Made by a program: the position numbers and the translations under genes
Source: Geomobilibacter sp964431365
Lineage (GTDB): Bacteria; Desulfobacterota; Desulfuromonadia; Geobacterales; DSM-12255
Length of the DNA: 64,000 bases
Reading direction: 5' to 3'
Assembly (NCBI GenBank): GCA_964431365.1
Contig: CAYSJJ010000011.1
Coordinates: 1 to 64,000 of the forward strand
In this document: positions 16,407-25,742 of the stretch, one piece after another
Layout of the letters: the number at the start of each line of letters is the position of its first letter
Position numbering within the stretch: position 1 is the first letter of the stretch
Notes under the pieces: model-generated
Told to the model about the DNA's origin: nothing
What the model saw: only the letters and a program-made list of their open reading frames with translations
Database searches by the model: none

Positions 16407-16868
16407 TTAAAGCTTCTCGACTATGAAGAGCGGGTCGCCGAACTCGACCGGCTGTGCGTTCTCCTTGCAGATCTTGACGATCTTGCAGCGGAACTCGGCC
16501 TCGATTTCGTTCATCAGCTTCATCGCCTCGACGATGCAGAAAACCTGACCCTTTTCAACGACCTGGCCGACCTCCACGTACGGAGCGGCGTCCGGTGCCG
16601 GCGCGCGGTAAAACGTGCCGACGATCGGGGAGGTGATCTTGTCGCCTGCCGGCTCGGCATCGACGGCCGCGGCCGGAGCGGCGGCAGGTGCGGCTGCCAC
16701 CGGTGCCGGAGCCTGGGGAGCGTAGACCGGCGCAGGCGCGGCAAGATGAACTACCTGCTGGGTGCCGCGCTTGATGCTGATCTTTTCCTCCTGGGTCTCG
16801 ATCTCGAACTCGGTGATGTCGCTGGCGGTCACTATCGTAATAAGCTGCTTCAGGTCCTTGATATCCAT
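16407..16868 (-). CDS. accB: Biotin carboxyl carrier protein of acetyl-CoA carboxylase
   Basis: A 153-residue BCCP. It has an N-terminal helix region (MDIKDLKQLITIVTASDITEFEIE), an Ala/Pro-rich flexible linker (about 45-75) and a C-terminal biotinyl domain with the biotin lysine at about 117 in EAMKLMNEIE. It carries carboxybiotin between AccC and the carboxyltransferase. First gene of accB-accC, the usual order. Confidence 0.96.
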   Translation of the reverse strand: MDIKDLKQLITIVTASDITEFEIETQEEKISIKRGTQQVVHLAAPAPVYAPQAPAPVAAAPAAAPAAAVDAEPAGDKITSPIVGTFYRAPAPDAAPYVEVGQVVEKGQVFCIVEAMKLMNEIEAEFRCKIVKICKENAQPVEFGDPLFIVEKL

Positions 16869-16941
16869 CGATGTCTCCTTTGATGATTGTGTTGTACTGC
16901 AGTATGGCTAAACGCATCGAAAAAGGCCCTGCCGGAGCCCC

Positions 16942-18009
16942 TCAAACGATGCGCAGTCCCTTTGCTACCCCGGTGAGGAGCCGGCAGCCGTCGCCGGTCA
17001 CCACCACCGTATCCTCGATCCTGACGCCACCGAAGCCCGGGATATAGATACCCGGTTCGATGGTAAAGACCATCCCCTCTTCCGCCACCTGCTCGTTCCG
17101 GAAAGAGACAACCGGCTTTTCGTGCACCTCCAAACCGACGCCGTGTCCCAGGCCGTGGCCGAAGTACTGGCCGAATCCCTTTTCCTCGATGTAGCCGCGG
17201 GCAATCCGGTCCAAGTCCCGACAGGGGATCCCCGGTCGAACCGCGGCAATGGCCCGATCGTGGGCCTCTTTTACCACCTGGTATATCTCAGTCTGGCGGG
17301 CATCGACCTCCCCGACGGCCACCGTAACCGTTTCGTCCGAGCAGTAACCGCGGTACCGGGCACCGAAGTCGAAGGTGACCAGTTCCCCTGTTGCCAGCGC
17401 CTTTTCCGAGGCCCGGCCATGGGGTAGCGCCCCCCGTTCTCCCGATGCGACAATGAAGTCGAACGACCGGTCGTCGGCGCCACGCCGACGCATGGCCATC
17501 TCCAGGGCCAGGGCCAGATCCTGCTCCACCGCGCCGGGCCGGACCAGGGGAAGGATCTCCTCGAAGGCTGCCGAGGCGATTGCTGCGCACTCAGCCAGGA
17601 TCTCCAGCTCCCCGGGCTCCTTTACGAGCCGCAGGCCGTTCAGTTCCGCCTCCAGCGGCACCAGCTCGGTAGCGGTCGTGGCAGCGACAAGCGCACGATG
17701 AAAGGCCACCGACGTCTGCTCCGCCTCGATCCCCACCCTCGCCAGCGACGCCTCGGCAAACAGTGCCGCGATCCCCTCCACCTTGGTCCGATATTCACTA
17801 ATCCGGCAGTGGGGGGCCTCCTGGCCGGCCTGGGTCGTGTACCGGGAATCGGTCAGGAACCAGCCACCGTCCCTAGCGACCACCAACACCCCGTCGCTGC
17901 CGGTAAATCCGGCGAGGTAACGGATATTGGGGAGGCCGGTAAACATCAGAGCATCCAGCCCGAGCGCGTCGAGGAGTCGGACGGCCTTCAGGATTCTGCT
18001 ATGTAGCAT
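16942..18009 (-). CDS. M24 family metallopeptidase (Xaa-Pro aminopeptidase)
   Basis: A 355-residue creatinase/aminopeptidase-fold protein that removes N-terminal residues before proline. The N-terminal creatinase-like domain (about 1-125) has YLAGFTGSDG. The metal site follows as FDFGARYRGYCSDETVTVAVGE (two Asp ligands), GHGLGHGVGLEVHE (His) and FTIEPGIYIPG (Glu), with a last Glu near GGVRIEDTVVV. The ATG at 18009 is preceded by AAGGA; a GTG at 18027 is also possible. The gene is just upstream of accB on the same strand. Confidence 0.9.
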   Translation of the reverse strand: MLHSRILKAVRLLDALGLDALMFTGLPNIRYLAGFTGSDGVLVVARDGGWFLTDSRYTTQAGQEAPHCRISEYRTKVEGIAALFAEASLARVGIEAEQTSVAFHRALVAATTATELVPLEAELNGLRLVKEPGELEILAECAAIASAAFEEILPLVRPGAVEQDLALALEMAMRRRGADDRSFDFIVASGERGALPHGRASEKALATGELVTFDFGARYRGYCSDETVTVAVGEVDARQTEIYQVVKEAHDRAIAAVRPGIPCRDLDRIARGYIEEKGFGQYFGHGLGHGVGLEVHEKPVVSFRNEQVAEEGMVFTIEPGIYIPGFGGVRIEDTVVVTGDGCRLLTGVAKGLRIV

Positions 18010-18128
18010 ATATTCCTTCTTCAGCACAATGCTTTTTCATCACCACTAAAACCCGGGCAAGGAGGCAGCCGAATATCCCTTACCGCTGTGGAGGCAAGCC
18101 CGGCAGGCGATCTTTAGCGAGAGTAAAA

Positions 18129-19508
18129 TCATTCTTTTTTCAACCCGTACTTCTTGATCTTGCGATACATGGTGGCCATGTTGATCCCCGCATCCCGGGC
18201 CGCGGACTCCACGTTCCAGCCGTGTCTGGTGAGGAGGCCGCGCAGGTACTCGCTCTCGAAACGGGACATGACCGCCGCAAAGTCGCCGTTGCCCGAGATC
18301 TCGGTCAGCGGGCCGAGTGTCTCCCCTTCCGGAAGATCGACAAACTGAGAGAGCACTTCGAGGCTGATGTAGTCGTCGCTCTCCATGGCCATGCATGCCT
18401 CGATCACGTTCTTCAGTTCGCGGATATTCCCGGGCCACCCGTAGGCGGAGGCTACGGCCAGGGCGTCCGGAGCGAGTCCTTTCACCCGGGTGGCGAACTT
18501 GTCGTTCTGCTCCCGGATGAAGTGTGCGGCCAGGAGCGGGATATCGGCCTGCCGCTCCCGCAGGGGGGGGAGATGGATATTCACCACGTTGAGGCGGTAG
18601 TAGAGGTCTTCCCTAAATTCGCCGCTCTTTACCGCCCCCTTCAGGTCTGAATTGGTGGCCGAGAGGACCCGGACATCCACCTTGGTGGGGGTCGTGTCGC
18701 CGATCCGGAGGAACTCCTGCTCCTGGAGAAAGCGAAGCAGGGTCTTCTGCACGTTCATGGGGAGGTTCCCCACCTCGTCCAGGAACAGGGTGCCACCGTC
18801 GGCCGCCTCCAGAAGCCCCTGACGGTTCTCCTTGGCGCCGGTGAAGGCCCCCTTCCGGTAGCCGAAGAGCTCGCTCTCCAGGATCGACTCGGGAAGGGCG
18901 CCGCAGTTGATGGCCACGAACCGCTTCTGTTTACGGGGCGAATTGTAGTGGATCGCCTGGGCGATCAGCTCCTTGCCGGTTCCTGATTCGCCGGTGATCA
19001 GCACCGAGGTGTCGCGGATCGCCACCTTCTCCACCCGCTCCAGTACCTGCCTGAGCCCGCCCGACGCACCGATGATGTTGTCGAAGGTGAACTTGCCGGC
19101 CAGTTCCGCCTTCAGTTCACGGTTCTCCTCCAGGAGCTCGGTCTGGGTCAGGGCGTTCTTTACCCGGTAGAGCAACTCCTCGGGCTCGAACGGCTTGGTC
19201 AGCATGTCGTACGCCCCGCGGCGCAAGGCCTGGATCGACATTTCAACGGTGGCATAGGCGGTAACCATGATGACCGGCACAGTGGCATCCTTTGCCTTGA
19301 TCCGCTGGAGGACTTCAAGACCGTCCATGCCGGGCATCTTGATGTCGGTTACCACAAGGTCCCAGTCGCCGGGCTTGAACCCCTCGACTGCGTCGAAGGA
19401 GCGGGTGAAGGCCTTCACGCTGTAGCCGCTGTCGAGGAGGATCGCCTCCATCATCCGGCAGAGCCCCTCTTCGTTATCGATCAGGAGAATGCGCTTTTTC
19501 TCGGACAC
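18129..19508 (-). CDS. Sigma54-dependent response regulator (NtrC family)
   Basis: A 459-residue activator. The receiver domain (1-120) has phospho-acceptor Asp55 in LVVTDIKMPG. The AAA+ domain (about 140-385) has Walker A GESGTGKE and the GAFTGA loop that contacts sigma54. The C-terminal Fis-type helix-turn-helix is ESAARDAGINMATMYRKIKK. It follows the Cache-domain kinase gene by about 115 bp on the same strand, so the two probably form a two-component system. Target genes are unknown. Confidence 0.93.
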   Translation of the reverse strand: MSEKKRILLIDNEEGLCRMMEAILLDSGYSVKAFTRSFDAVEGFKPGDWDLVVTDIKMPGMDGLEVLQRIKAKDATVPVIMVTAYATVEMSIQALRRGAYDMLTKPFEPEELLYRVKNALTQTELLEENRELKAELAGKFTFDNIIGASGGLRQVLERVEKVAIRDTSVLITGESGTGKELIAQAIHYNSPRKQKRFVAINCGALPESILESELFGYRKGAFTGAKENRQGLLEAADGGTLFLDEVGNLPMNVQKTLLRFLQEQEFLRIGDTTPTKVDVRVLSATNSDLKGAVKSGEFREDLYYRLNVVNIHLPPLRERQADIPLLAAHFIREQNDKFATRVKGLAPDALAVASAYGWPGNIRELKNVIEACMAMESDDYISLEVLSQFVDLPEGETLGPLTEISGNGDFAAVMSRFESEYLRGLLTRHGWNVESAARDAGINMATMYRKIKKYGLKKE

Positions 19509-19622
19509 GCTGTACCTGTTTGGGAAAGGAGATTCGCGGGGGGACGACAGCCCACCGACCGGTGCACAAGCATCTCTAAGGGTAAATCATACACGTGTCA
19601 AGGGAGAATACCATGGTCCGGA

Positions 19623-21590
19623 TCAGATGAGCCCGTCCGGCTCCACCGGCAGGCGCACCGTCACCGTGGTCCCCTCCCCGATGGTGCTGTCGATGACGAT
19701 GCGGCCATGGTGCTGCTCCACGATCTGCTTGGTGATGGCGAGACCGAGACCGGTCCCCTTGGCCTTGGTGGTGAAAAACGGCTCAAAGATCTTTTCCAGG
19801 TTTTCCTGGGGGATTCCGTTCCCGTTGTCCCTGAAGGTCATGACCACATCGCCGCCGTCCAGACCGGTGGCTACGGTCAGTGAGCCGCCGTCATGCATGG
19901 CTGCGCCGGCGTTCAGGATCAGGTTGATGGCGACCTGACGCATCAGGTCGCCGTCCAGCATGACATGCGGCAGGTCGCGGGCAAACTCCTTGACCACCGT
20001 GACATTGTGCATGTCCGTATGGTTGGCGGCGAAGTCGACGATCTGATCGAGGAGGGCGTTCAGATCGGTCTCCTCACGGGTCGGCTTGGGTGTCCGGGCG
20101 TAATTCAGCAGATCCTGAACGATTTTCTTGCAGCGCTTGCTCTCTCGTTTGATCTCGTGGATGTACCGGTAGTTCGGATCGCCTTCGTCCAGCTTCCCCT
20201 CCAGATAGGCGGCATAGCCGAGGATCACGCCGAGGGGGTTGTTGATCTCGTGGGCTACTCCCGACGAGAGGACTCCCAGGGACGCCATCTTCCCCTGCTG
20301 GGCAAGGGTTGCCTCCATCTCCTGGTTGTGCTTGATGATGGAGGTCATCCGGTTGAAGGCGGTGGCCAGCTCTCCCAGTTCGTCGCCGGTCTCCACCTCC
20401 ATCCGTTCGTCCAACCGCCCCCGCTTCACCTTGCGGATGATGTCGATCATATGGTTGATCGGGTCCGTCAGGACCTTGGAGGCCAGGACCACCATCCCCA
20501 GGGCGACGATGGAGCAGACCGCGGTCAGGATCATCATCCAGACCAGGATCCGGGAGGTGATCTTGTTGGCCTCGTGGTAGAACTCCTCCTCGTAGGAGCC
20601 GACTGCCACGATCCAGTCCCAGGGGGGGAAATATTCATAGCGGACGATCTTCATCCGCGGGTGCGGATCCCCCACGTTCTTCCACGGATAGCGGATCCAG
20701 CCGCTCTTCTTCTCGCACATCTCCCGGATGAAGGGGCGGCCGTCGGTGTCCCTGGCATCATAGAAGTTCTTCCCCTCGCCGGTGGGATGCACCGTGAAGG
20801 TCCCTTTCCGGTCCATGCAGAAGATGTAGCCGGTGGTCCCCACCTTCTTGTTCTTGATCTTCTCCTGGAGGGCGGCAAAGGAGCGACGTTCGAACTCCAC
20901 GCTTTCGTAGGTCTCTTCCAGGTAGCCGCCGGCGGCGATGATCCAGTCCAGTTCCTTGAAGTAACGGTAGGCAACCACCTTGTTGCGGGGGGTGGGATCT
21001 CCCAGGACGGCGTTGCGCCAGGGATAGATGATGAACAGAACCTCGCCCGGGCGCGACTTCAGGGCGTTCTTGCACATCTCCCGGATGAAGTAGCGGCCGT
21101 TCTCGTCCTTCTCGTTGTAGACGTTTTCCCCTTCCCGGGCGATATGCACCTTCAGGTCGCCCCGGCTGGTCATGGCATAGATGTAGCCGGTCTCGCCGAC
21201 GTTCACCTTCTTGAGCGCCTTGCGCGCCTCGTCGACGGCGGTCTGCATGCTGATCTGGCCGCTGACCGTCTGCCGGTACTCGGTCTCCACGATATTGTAG
21301 GAGAGGTTGGCCAGGGTGGCCAGCTCCTGCCTGAAACTCCGCTCCTTGTCCTGCTTGTAGACCTGGAACTGCTGGTAATGGGAATTGAGCAGGTCGGTGG
21401 TGAACGAGGCCATATGGTCCAGGTCGTCCTTGCTCGTCTGGGTGATGCCCCGGTAGGCCTGCTGCGTTGCGATATAGCCGGTAACCCCGCCGACGATGAA
21501 AATCGGGATCGTCACCAGAGGCAGGACCAATACCACCATCTTCCAACGGAGTTTCAGGTTGTTGATGACGGAAAAGAGATAACGGTGCAA
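19623..21590 (-). CDS. Sensor histidine kinase with tandem Cache domains
   Basis: A 655-residue membrane kinase. A first membrane segment (about 17-38) leads to a periplasmic region with two similar Cache units. The first has GETGYIYAMTSRGDLKVH and DWIIAAGGYLEE; the second has GTTGYIFCMDRKGTFTVH and DWIVAVGSYEEE. A second membrane segment (about 345-370), a HAMP region, HisKA (GVAHEINNPLGVILGYA, phospho-His) and HATPase_c (DNGNGIP, GTGLGLAI) follow. Small organic molecules are usual Cache ligands, but this one cannot be predicted. Cognate regulator probably at 18129-19508. Confidence 0.93.
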   Translation of the reverse strand: MHRYLFSVINNLKLRWKMVVLVLPLVTIPIFIVGGVTGYIATQQAYRGITQTSKDDLDHMASFTTDLLNSHYQQFQVYKQDKERSFRQELATLANLSYNIVETEYRQTVSGQISMQTAVDEARKALKKVNVGETGYIYAMTSRGDLKVHIAREGENVYNEKDENGRYFIREMCKNALKSRPGEVLFIIYPWRNAVLGDPTPRNKVVAYRYFKELDWIIAAGGYLEETYESVEFERRSFAALQEKIKNKKVGTTGYIFCMDRKGTFTVHPTGEGKNFYDARDTDGRPFIREMCEKKSGWIRYPWKNVGDPHPRMKIVRYEYFPPWDWIVAVGSYEEEFYHEANKITSRILVWMMILTAVCSIVALGMVVLASKVLTDPINHMIDIIRKVKRGRLDERMEVETGDELGELATAFNRMTSIIKHNQEMEATLAQQGKMASLGVLSSGVAHEINNPLGVILGYAAYLEGKLDEGDPNYRYIHEIKRESKRCKKIVQDLLNYARTPKPTREETDLNALLDQIVDFAANHTDMHNVTVVKEFARDLPHVMLDGDLMRQVAINLILNAGAAMHDGGSLTVATGLDGGDVVMTFRDNGNGIPQENLEKIFEPFFTTKAKGTGLGLAITKQIVEQHHGRIVIDSTIGEGTTVTVRLPVEPDGLI

Positions 21591-21747
21591 GGAGGCGCTC
21601 CCGGTCGATGACTGTATACAAAAAAAATCTTATACACTATCGGCTGTTAAGAACAAACAAGTATCGTGCGCTTCTTTGCAAAAGAAGCGAGCCGTGATAA
21701 AAGATGCTCAAGGAATCATCACTGCCTATCCGAAGGAGTCGCTTCAC

Positions 21748-22293
21748 ATGTACGTTGAATGGATTCGCCCGCTTGCCGTTGCCCTCTTATTCCTCCTTAC
21801 CGCCACAGCCTCGCTGGCGGGAGCCGACGAAAAGAACCCCCTGTGGCGCAAACGGAGCGGTTCTGCCGCACCGGTCACAAAAGAGGAAAAACTGGCCATA
21901 GAGTTGATCGCAAGGCGGGAACAGGTGCTGAAACGTGATCGCTACACGGTCCAGCTCGACGGCGAGCGCGGGGAGTACGCCCAGGTCTCGGTTCGTCTTG
22001 TTGGCGGAGAGGGGGAGGTGGACATTATCAGCCGTTTTCTCGTCAAGGAGGGGAAGGTCGCGGCTTACGCCGACCCGATATATGAGCAGGCCCCGAAAAA
22101 AATCGACCCGCGCCGCAGGGAGAATGCCCTGCGGGTGGCCCACCAGACGAAAGCGGGAGATGCGCCGAGCCGGCCGGTTATTTACAACGGGTTCACGTAC
22201 ACCGCAGTCGTCGATGACTGCATGGCCGTCGTCACGGAGAAGGACACCGAGCGCGAGGTGGTTGGAACCTACGAATTCGATCTCTGCAAATGA
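21748..22293 (+). CDS. Hypothetical exported protein
   Basis: A 181-residue protein with an N-terminal signal peptide (MYVEWIRPLAVALLFLLTAT, cleavage likely after SLAGA). The mature part is charged, with AIELIARREQVLKRDRYTVQLDGERGEYAQVSVRL and a C-terminal DDCMAVVTEKD. I recognise no family. The ATG at 21748 follows AAGGAG; the frame runs 24 codons further upstream without a good site. It is divergent from the Cache kinase and convergent with the inositol monophosphatase gene, so it is a single-gene unit. Confidence 0.7.
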   Translation: MYVEWIRPLAVALLFLLTATASLAGADEKNPLWRKRSGSAAPVTKEEKLAIELIARREQVLKRDRYTVQLDGERGEYAQVSVRLVGGEGEVDIISRFLVKEGKVAAYADPIYEQAPKKIDPRRRENALRVAHQTKAGDAPSRPVIYNGFTYTAVVDDCMAVVTEKDTEREVVGTYEFDLCK

Positions 22294-22300
22294 CCGTTAG

Positions 22301-22336
22301 TGCCCTGTTCGGTCAGTTCGCTGACCGAACAGGGCA
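22301..22336. terminator. Strong hairpin between convergent genes
   Basis: A perfect 16-bp stem (22301-22316 with 22321-22336) closes a TTCG tetraloop. It sits between the stop codons of two convergent genes. T tracts are poor on both sides, so it may act as a bidirectional terminator or an RNA stabiliser. Confidence 0.65.
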
Positions 22337-22339
22337 TTA

Positions 22340-23107
22340 TCACCCCAGGTATTCCAGCATCGCCTCGTGGATAAGTCCGTTGCTGGCGACGATCCGGTGA
22401 TCGTAGACAGAATGCGGCTCTCCGTGGTGATTGGTCACCCTCCCCCCCGCCTCGACCACCATCAGCTCTCCGGCCGCCATGTCCCACGGCTTCAGCTTGC
22501 ACTCCCAGTACCCGTCCAGGCGTCCGGCAGCCACATATGCCAGATCGAGAGCAGCCGCCCCGGCACGCCGTATCCCCCGGGCAGCCAGCTGGAACCTGCA
22601 GAAATGATCCAGATTGTTCTCGTTGTCGCAGGTCCCGTCATAGGGAAAACCGGTGGCCAGCAGGCAGTGCCGCAGCGGCTGCCGCCGTGACACGGCCAGG
22701 CGTTCCCCGTTCAGCCAGGCCCCCTCCCCTTTCACCGCCGTGAACATCTCATCCAGCATCGGCTGGAAAACCACCCCCGCCTTGACCTCACCGTCAATCT
22801 CCAGGGCGATGGAGACCGCAAACCAGGGAAACCCATGGGCATAATTGGTGGTTCCGTCCAGCGGGTCGATGATCCAGCGGTGGGAGGCCCGAAGTTCGCC
22901 GTAATCGTTCTCCTCGGCCAGGATATCGTGGTCCGGGAAGCGGGACCTGAGAACGGAGACGATCAGCTCTTCACAGGCCCGGTCCACCTCCGTCACCAGG
23001 TCTGTTTCGCCTTTGAACCGGATGTCGAGATCGCTCCAGAGACGGCGGCGCTGAAGATCGCCAGCCGATCTGGCGGCATCGACTGCTGCTTCGAGAAAGT
23101 TGTGCAT
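22340..23107 (-). CDS. Inositol monophosphatase family protein (SuhB-like)
   Basis: A 255-residue Mg2+-dependent phosphatase. Metal-binding motifs are visible: EEND near residue 66, the signature DPLDGTTNYAHGFPWFAVSIAL, and WDMAAGELMVVEAGG with the third metal ligand. Family members dephosphorylate inositol-1-phosphate, and SuhB also aids rRNA antitermination. The ATG at 23107 has a weak AGGA site; the frame continues to 23290 through low-complexity sequence and is not preferred. Confidence 0.9.
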   Translation of the reverse strand: MHNFLEAAVDAARSAGDLQRRRLWSDLDIRFKGETDLVTEVDRACEELIVSVLRSRFPDHDILAEENDYGELRASHRWIIDPLDGTTNYAHGFPWFAVSIALEIDGEVKAGVVFQPMLDEMFTAVKGEGAWLNGERLAVSRRQPLRHCLLATGFPYDGTCDNENNLDHFCRFQLAARGIRRAGAAALDLAYVAAGRLDGYWECKLKPWDMAAGELMVVEAGGRVTNHHGEPHSVYDHRIVASNGLIHEAMLEYLG

Positions 23108-23213
23108 GGTCCTACCCGCAAGGTCAGATATGGTGCGACGTATCTTTGCACAAATTATCAACAGGGTAAACAGCGGATTCCGCGGGAATCGAAGCGGGGG
23201 AACGGGAGGATCA

Positions 23214-23960
23214 TCAGTCGGCGGGAGGGATAGCGACGGAAAAGGTGGTCCCTTCGCCGGCAATGCTCGACACGGAGACCTCGCCGCCAAGCGTTTCCAG
23301 AAGTTTGTACGTTATGAAGAGACCAAGCCCGGTTCCTTCGCCGGCGGACTTGGTGGTGTAGAACGGCTCGAAAATCAGTGGAAGACGGTCGGCCGGGATA
23401 CCGCAACCGGTGTCGGCCACCGTGAAAGTCGGCCGCAGATCAGGGGCGACGAACGTTTTCAGGTGGAGGGTCCCGCCGTCGGGCATGGCCTGCAGGGCGT
23501 TCATGATCAGATTGATGAGGACCTGCTTCAGCGCATTGCTCTCCGCTGCCACCGACGACAGCGTGAAATCGAGTTCCTCCACGACCGCCACCGAGCGTTT
23601 GCGGGCCTCGTAATGCAAGAGAGCCATGACGTCGCGGACCACCTGGTTCAAATCGCAATCGCCCGCCGGCCGCTCGTCCCGGCGGACAAAGGTCAGAACG
23701 CCACGCACCAGACTGGAGAGGCGATGCGCTTCTTCGCCGATCCGTTCCACCATCTCCCGGGTAAAGGGGGAGAGTTCGTCCTCCCGGAGGATCAGTTGGG
23801 CGGCCGAGGCGATGACAGAGAGGGGGGTATTCAGTTCGTGGACGATGCCGGCGGAGATGCGTCCCAACTCGGCCAGTCGCTCGCTCGACGCGAGTTGCTC
23901 GAGTACGCTGGAATCGAGATGGGTCCGTTCGCTGCTCAGGTTGTGGATTGGGTAGGTCAT
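23214..23960 (-). CDS. Soluble orphan histidine kinase
   Basis: A 248-residue kinase with no sensor or membrane domain. HisKA (about 28-95) carries phospho-His in GRISAGIVHELNTPLSVIASA. HATPase_c (about 135-248) has LINLIMNALQA, DTGCGIP and GEGTGLGLFI. It lies about 235 bp downstream of the amtB gene on the same strand but beyond amtB's terminator. Nitrogen-related kinases sit near glnK-amtB in Geobacter, but this assignment is speculative. No partner regulator is adjacent. Confidence 0.88.
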   Translation of the reverse strand: MTYPIHNLSSERTHLDSSVLEQLASSERLAELGRISAGIVHELNTPLSVIASAAQLILREDELSPFTREMVERIGEEAHRLSSLVRGVLTFVRRDERPAGDCDLNQVVRDVMALLHYEARKRSVAVVEELDFTLSSVAAESNALKQVLINLIMNALQAMPDGGTLHLKTFVAPDLRPTFTVADTGCGIPADRLPLIFEPFYTTKSAGEGTGLGLFITYKLLETLGGEVSVSSIAGEGTTFSVAIPPAD

Positions 23961-24136
23961 TGCCGCTCCGGCGCCACGGAATTCTGCTCAACAGATTTAA
24001 GGCATAAGATGTGCCAAATTACAGCACTAACGGATGATGCCCGTTTATCGGCAACTTGCCGCTGCCGTCTGCGCAAGGGGAGTCAGCGGCGCCGGGAAAA
24101 TGCCTAAAACAAGATCAGCCGTGCATATTTTTGCAG

Positions 24137-24169
24137 CAAAAAAAGAGGCCGCTCCGAAGAACGGCCTCT
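24137..24169 (-). terminator. Intrinsic terminator after amtB
   Basis: Stem AGAGGCCG/CGGCCTCT (about 24144-24151 with 24162-24169) is followed on the minus strand by seven T residues. It ends the glnK-amtB operon. Confidence 0.85.
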
Positions 24170-24193
24170 TCCCCTGCGCAGAGCAACCCCCTG

Positions 24194-25666
24194 TCAGTTG
24201 TAGGCGCTCTCCGAATGCTGGGTCTGGTCGAGGCCCATGATTTCGTCTTCCTTCTCCACCCGCAGACCGATGGTCTTGTCGAGGATGAAGGCGAGGATCA
24301 GGGTGACGATGACGGCGTAGGCACCGGCTGCACCGACGGCGATGAGCTGGGTCACGAACTGCTTCACGTCACCGGCCAACAGCCCCTTGGCGCCGACGGT
24401 GGCGAAGACGCCGGTCAGGATCGCGCCGAAGGTCCCGCCGATCCCGTGGACGCCGAAGGCATCGAGGGAGTCGTCATACTTCAGCTTGGCCTTCATGAGA
24501 ACGCCGAGGTAACAGACGACACCGGCGGCGAGTCCCATGATGATGGCGGCGCCGGGCTGGACAAAGCCGGCCGCCGGAGTGATGACGACCAGGCCGGCCA
24601 CGACGCCTGAACCGAAGCCTAGCGCCGAGGGCTTGCCGGAGTGGATCCACTCGGCGACCATCCAGGAGAGACCGCCGGCTGCCGGGGCGATGGTGGTGGT
24701 GGCGAAGGCGAGACCGGCGAGACCTCCGGCCGCGTCGGAGCAGTTCACGCCGACAATTGCCGAGCCGGCGTTGAAGCCGAACCAGCCGAACCAGAGCATC
24801 CCTACCCCCAGCATGGTCAGTGGCAGGCTGTGGGGAGCCATCCGCTCCTGCGGGAAGCCGTGCCGTTTGCCGAGGAACGCCAGGAAGGCCAGGGCGGAGA
24901 TACCGGAAGAGAGGTGAACGACGGTGCCGCCGGCAAAATCCAGCGCCCCTTTCTTGAAGAGCCAGCCGTCGGTCATCCAGACCCAGTGGGCCAGCGGATC
25001 ATAGACCAGGGTGGTCCAGAGGAGGACGAAGATGCAGTAGGCGGAGAACTTCACCCGCTCGGCCATGGCACCGGAGATGAGGGCCACGGTGATCATGGCG
25101 AACATCGCCTGGTACATGGCGAAGACGTATTCGGGGATGGCGCCCGGCTCGGTCGTGACGTTCTGGAACAGGGCGTATATCGGGGCACCGTCCTTGAAGG
25201 AGATCAGGCCGTTCAGGAGCACTTTGCTGAAGTTGCCGATGAGGCCGCCGCCGGCGTCGGGGCCGAACGAGAGCGAGTAGCCGATGACCGCCCACTGCAC
25301 CCCGACGATCCCCATGGCCACGAAGGAGTGCATCATGGTGGAGAGGACGTTCTTCTGCCGGACCATGCCGCCGTAGAAGAAGGCGAGGCCCGGAATCATG
25401 AAGAGGACCAGGGCGCTGGAGACCAGCATCCAGGCGGTATCGCCGGTATTGAGCACCGGATCGACGTTCTTCGGCTTGGCTGCTTCTGTCGGTGCGGCCG
25501 CAGGCGCCGCTGCAGGTGCAGCCTCCGCCTTCTTGGCGGAAGAAACGGCGGCCTGGGCCGAAGCTGCCGGCGCAGGGGCCTTGACCTCTTCCGCAGACAC
25601 CGCCAGTGGTGCGAGTAGCAGTGCCGAAGCCATGAGCAGCTTGACAAGTGAGACTTTGTATTTCAT
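24194..25666 (-). CDS. amtB: Ammonium transporter Amt
   Basis: A 490-residue Amt channel. A signal-like N-terminus (MKYKVSLVKLLMASALLLAP) and an Ala/Pro-rich periplasmic stretch (about 27-70) precede eleven membrane segments. Family motifs include ALVLFMIPGLAFFYGGMVRQKNVL, the twin-His helix regions (HLSSGISALAF and AFGVHGIGGTFGAILTG) and GFNAGSA. The ATG at 25666 follows GGAGG. It lies 76 bp downstream of glnK, which binds and blocks it under nitrogen sufficiency. The unit is probably induced by nitrogen limitation through the leader at 27016-27143. Confidence 0.95.
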   Translation of the reverse strand: MKYKVSLVKLLMASALLLAPLAVSAEEVKAPAPAASAQAAVSSAKKAEAAPAAAPAAAPTEAAKPKNVDPVLNTGDTAWMLVSSALVLFMIPGLAFFYGGMVRQKNVLSTMMHSFVAMGIVGVQWAVIGYSLSFGPDAGGGLIGNFSKVLLNGLISFKDGAPIYALFQNVTTEPGAIPEYVFAMYQAMFAMITVALISGAMAERVKFSAYCIFVLLWTTLVYDPLAHWVWMTDGWLFKKGALDFAGGTVVHLSSGISALAFLAFLGKRHGFPQERMAPHSLPLTMLGVGMLWFGWFGFNAGSAIVGVNCSDAAGGLAGLAFATTTIAPAAGGLSWMVAEWIHSGKPSALGFGSGVVAGLVVITPAAGFVQPGAAIIMGLAAGVVCYLGVLMKAKLKYDDSLDAFGVHGIGGTFGAILTGVFATVGAKGLLAGDVKQFVTQLIAVGAAGAYAVIVTLILAFILDKTIGLRVEKEDEIMGLDQTQHSESAYN

Positions 25667-25742
25667 GACCAACCTCCGTAAAAATCTGGCTCTATGTTAT
25701 CTTCAGGGTTCACGGCCGAAAAATCGGATACCTATACCAAAA

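Noticed and set aside
19893..21611. A 572-residue plus-strand open frame opposite the Cache kinase
   Set aside because: It is antisense to a kinase with all motifs intact; no ribosome site or family match.
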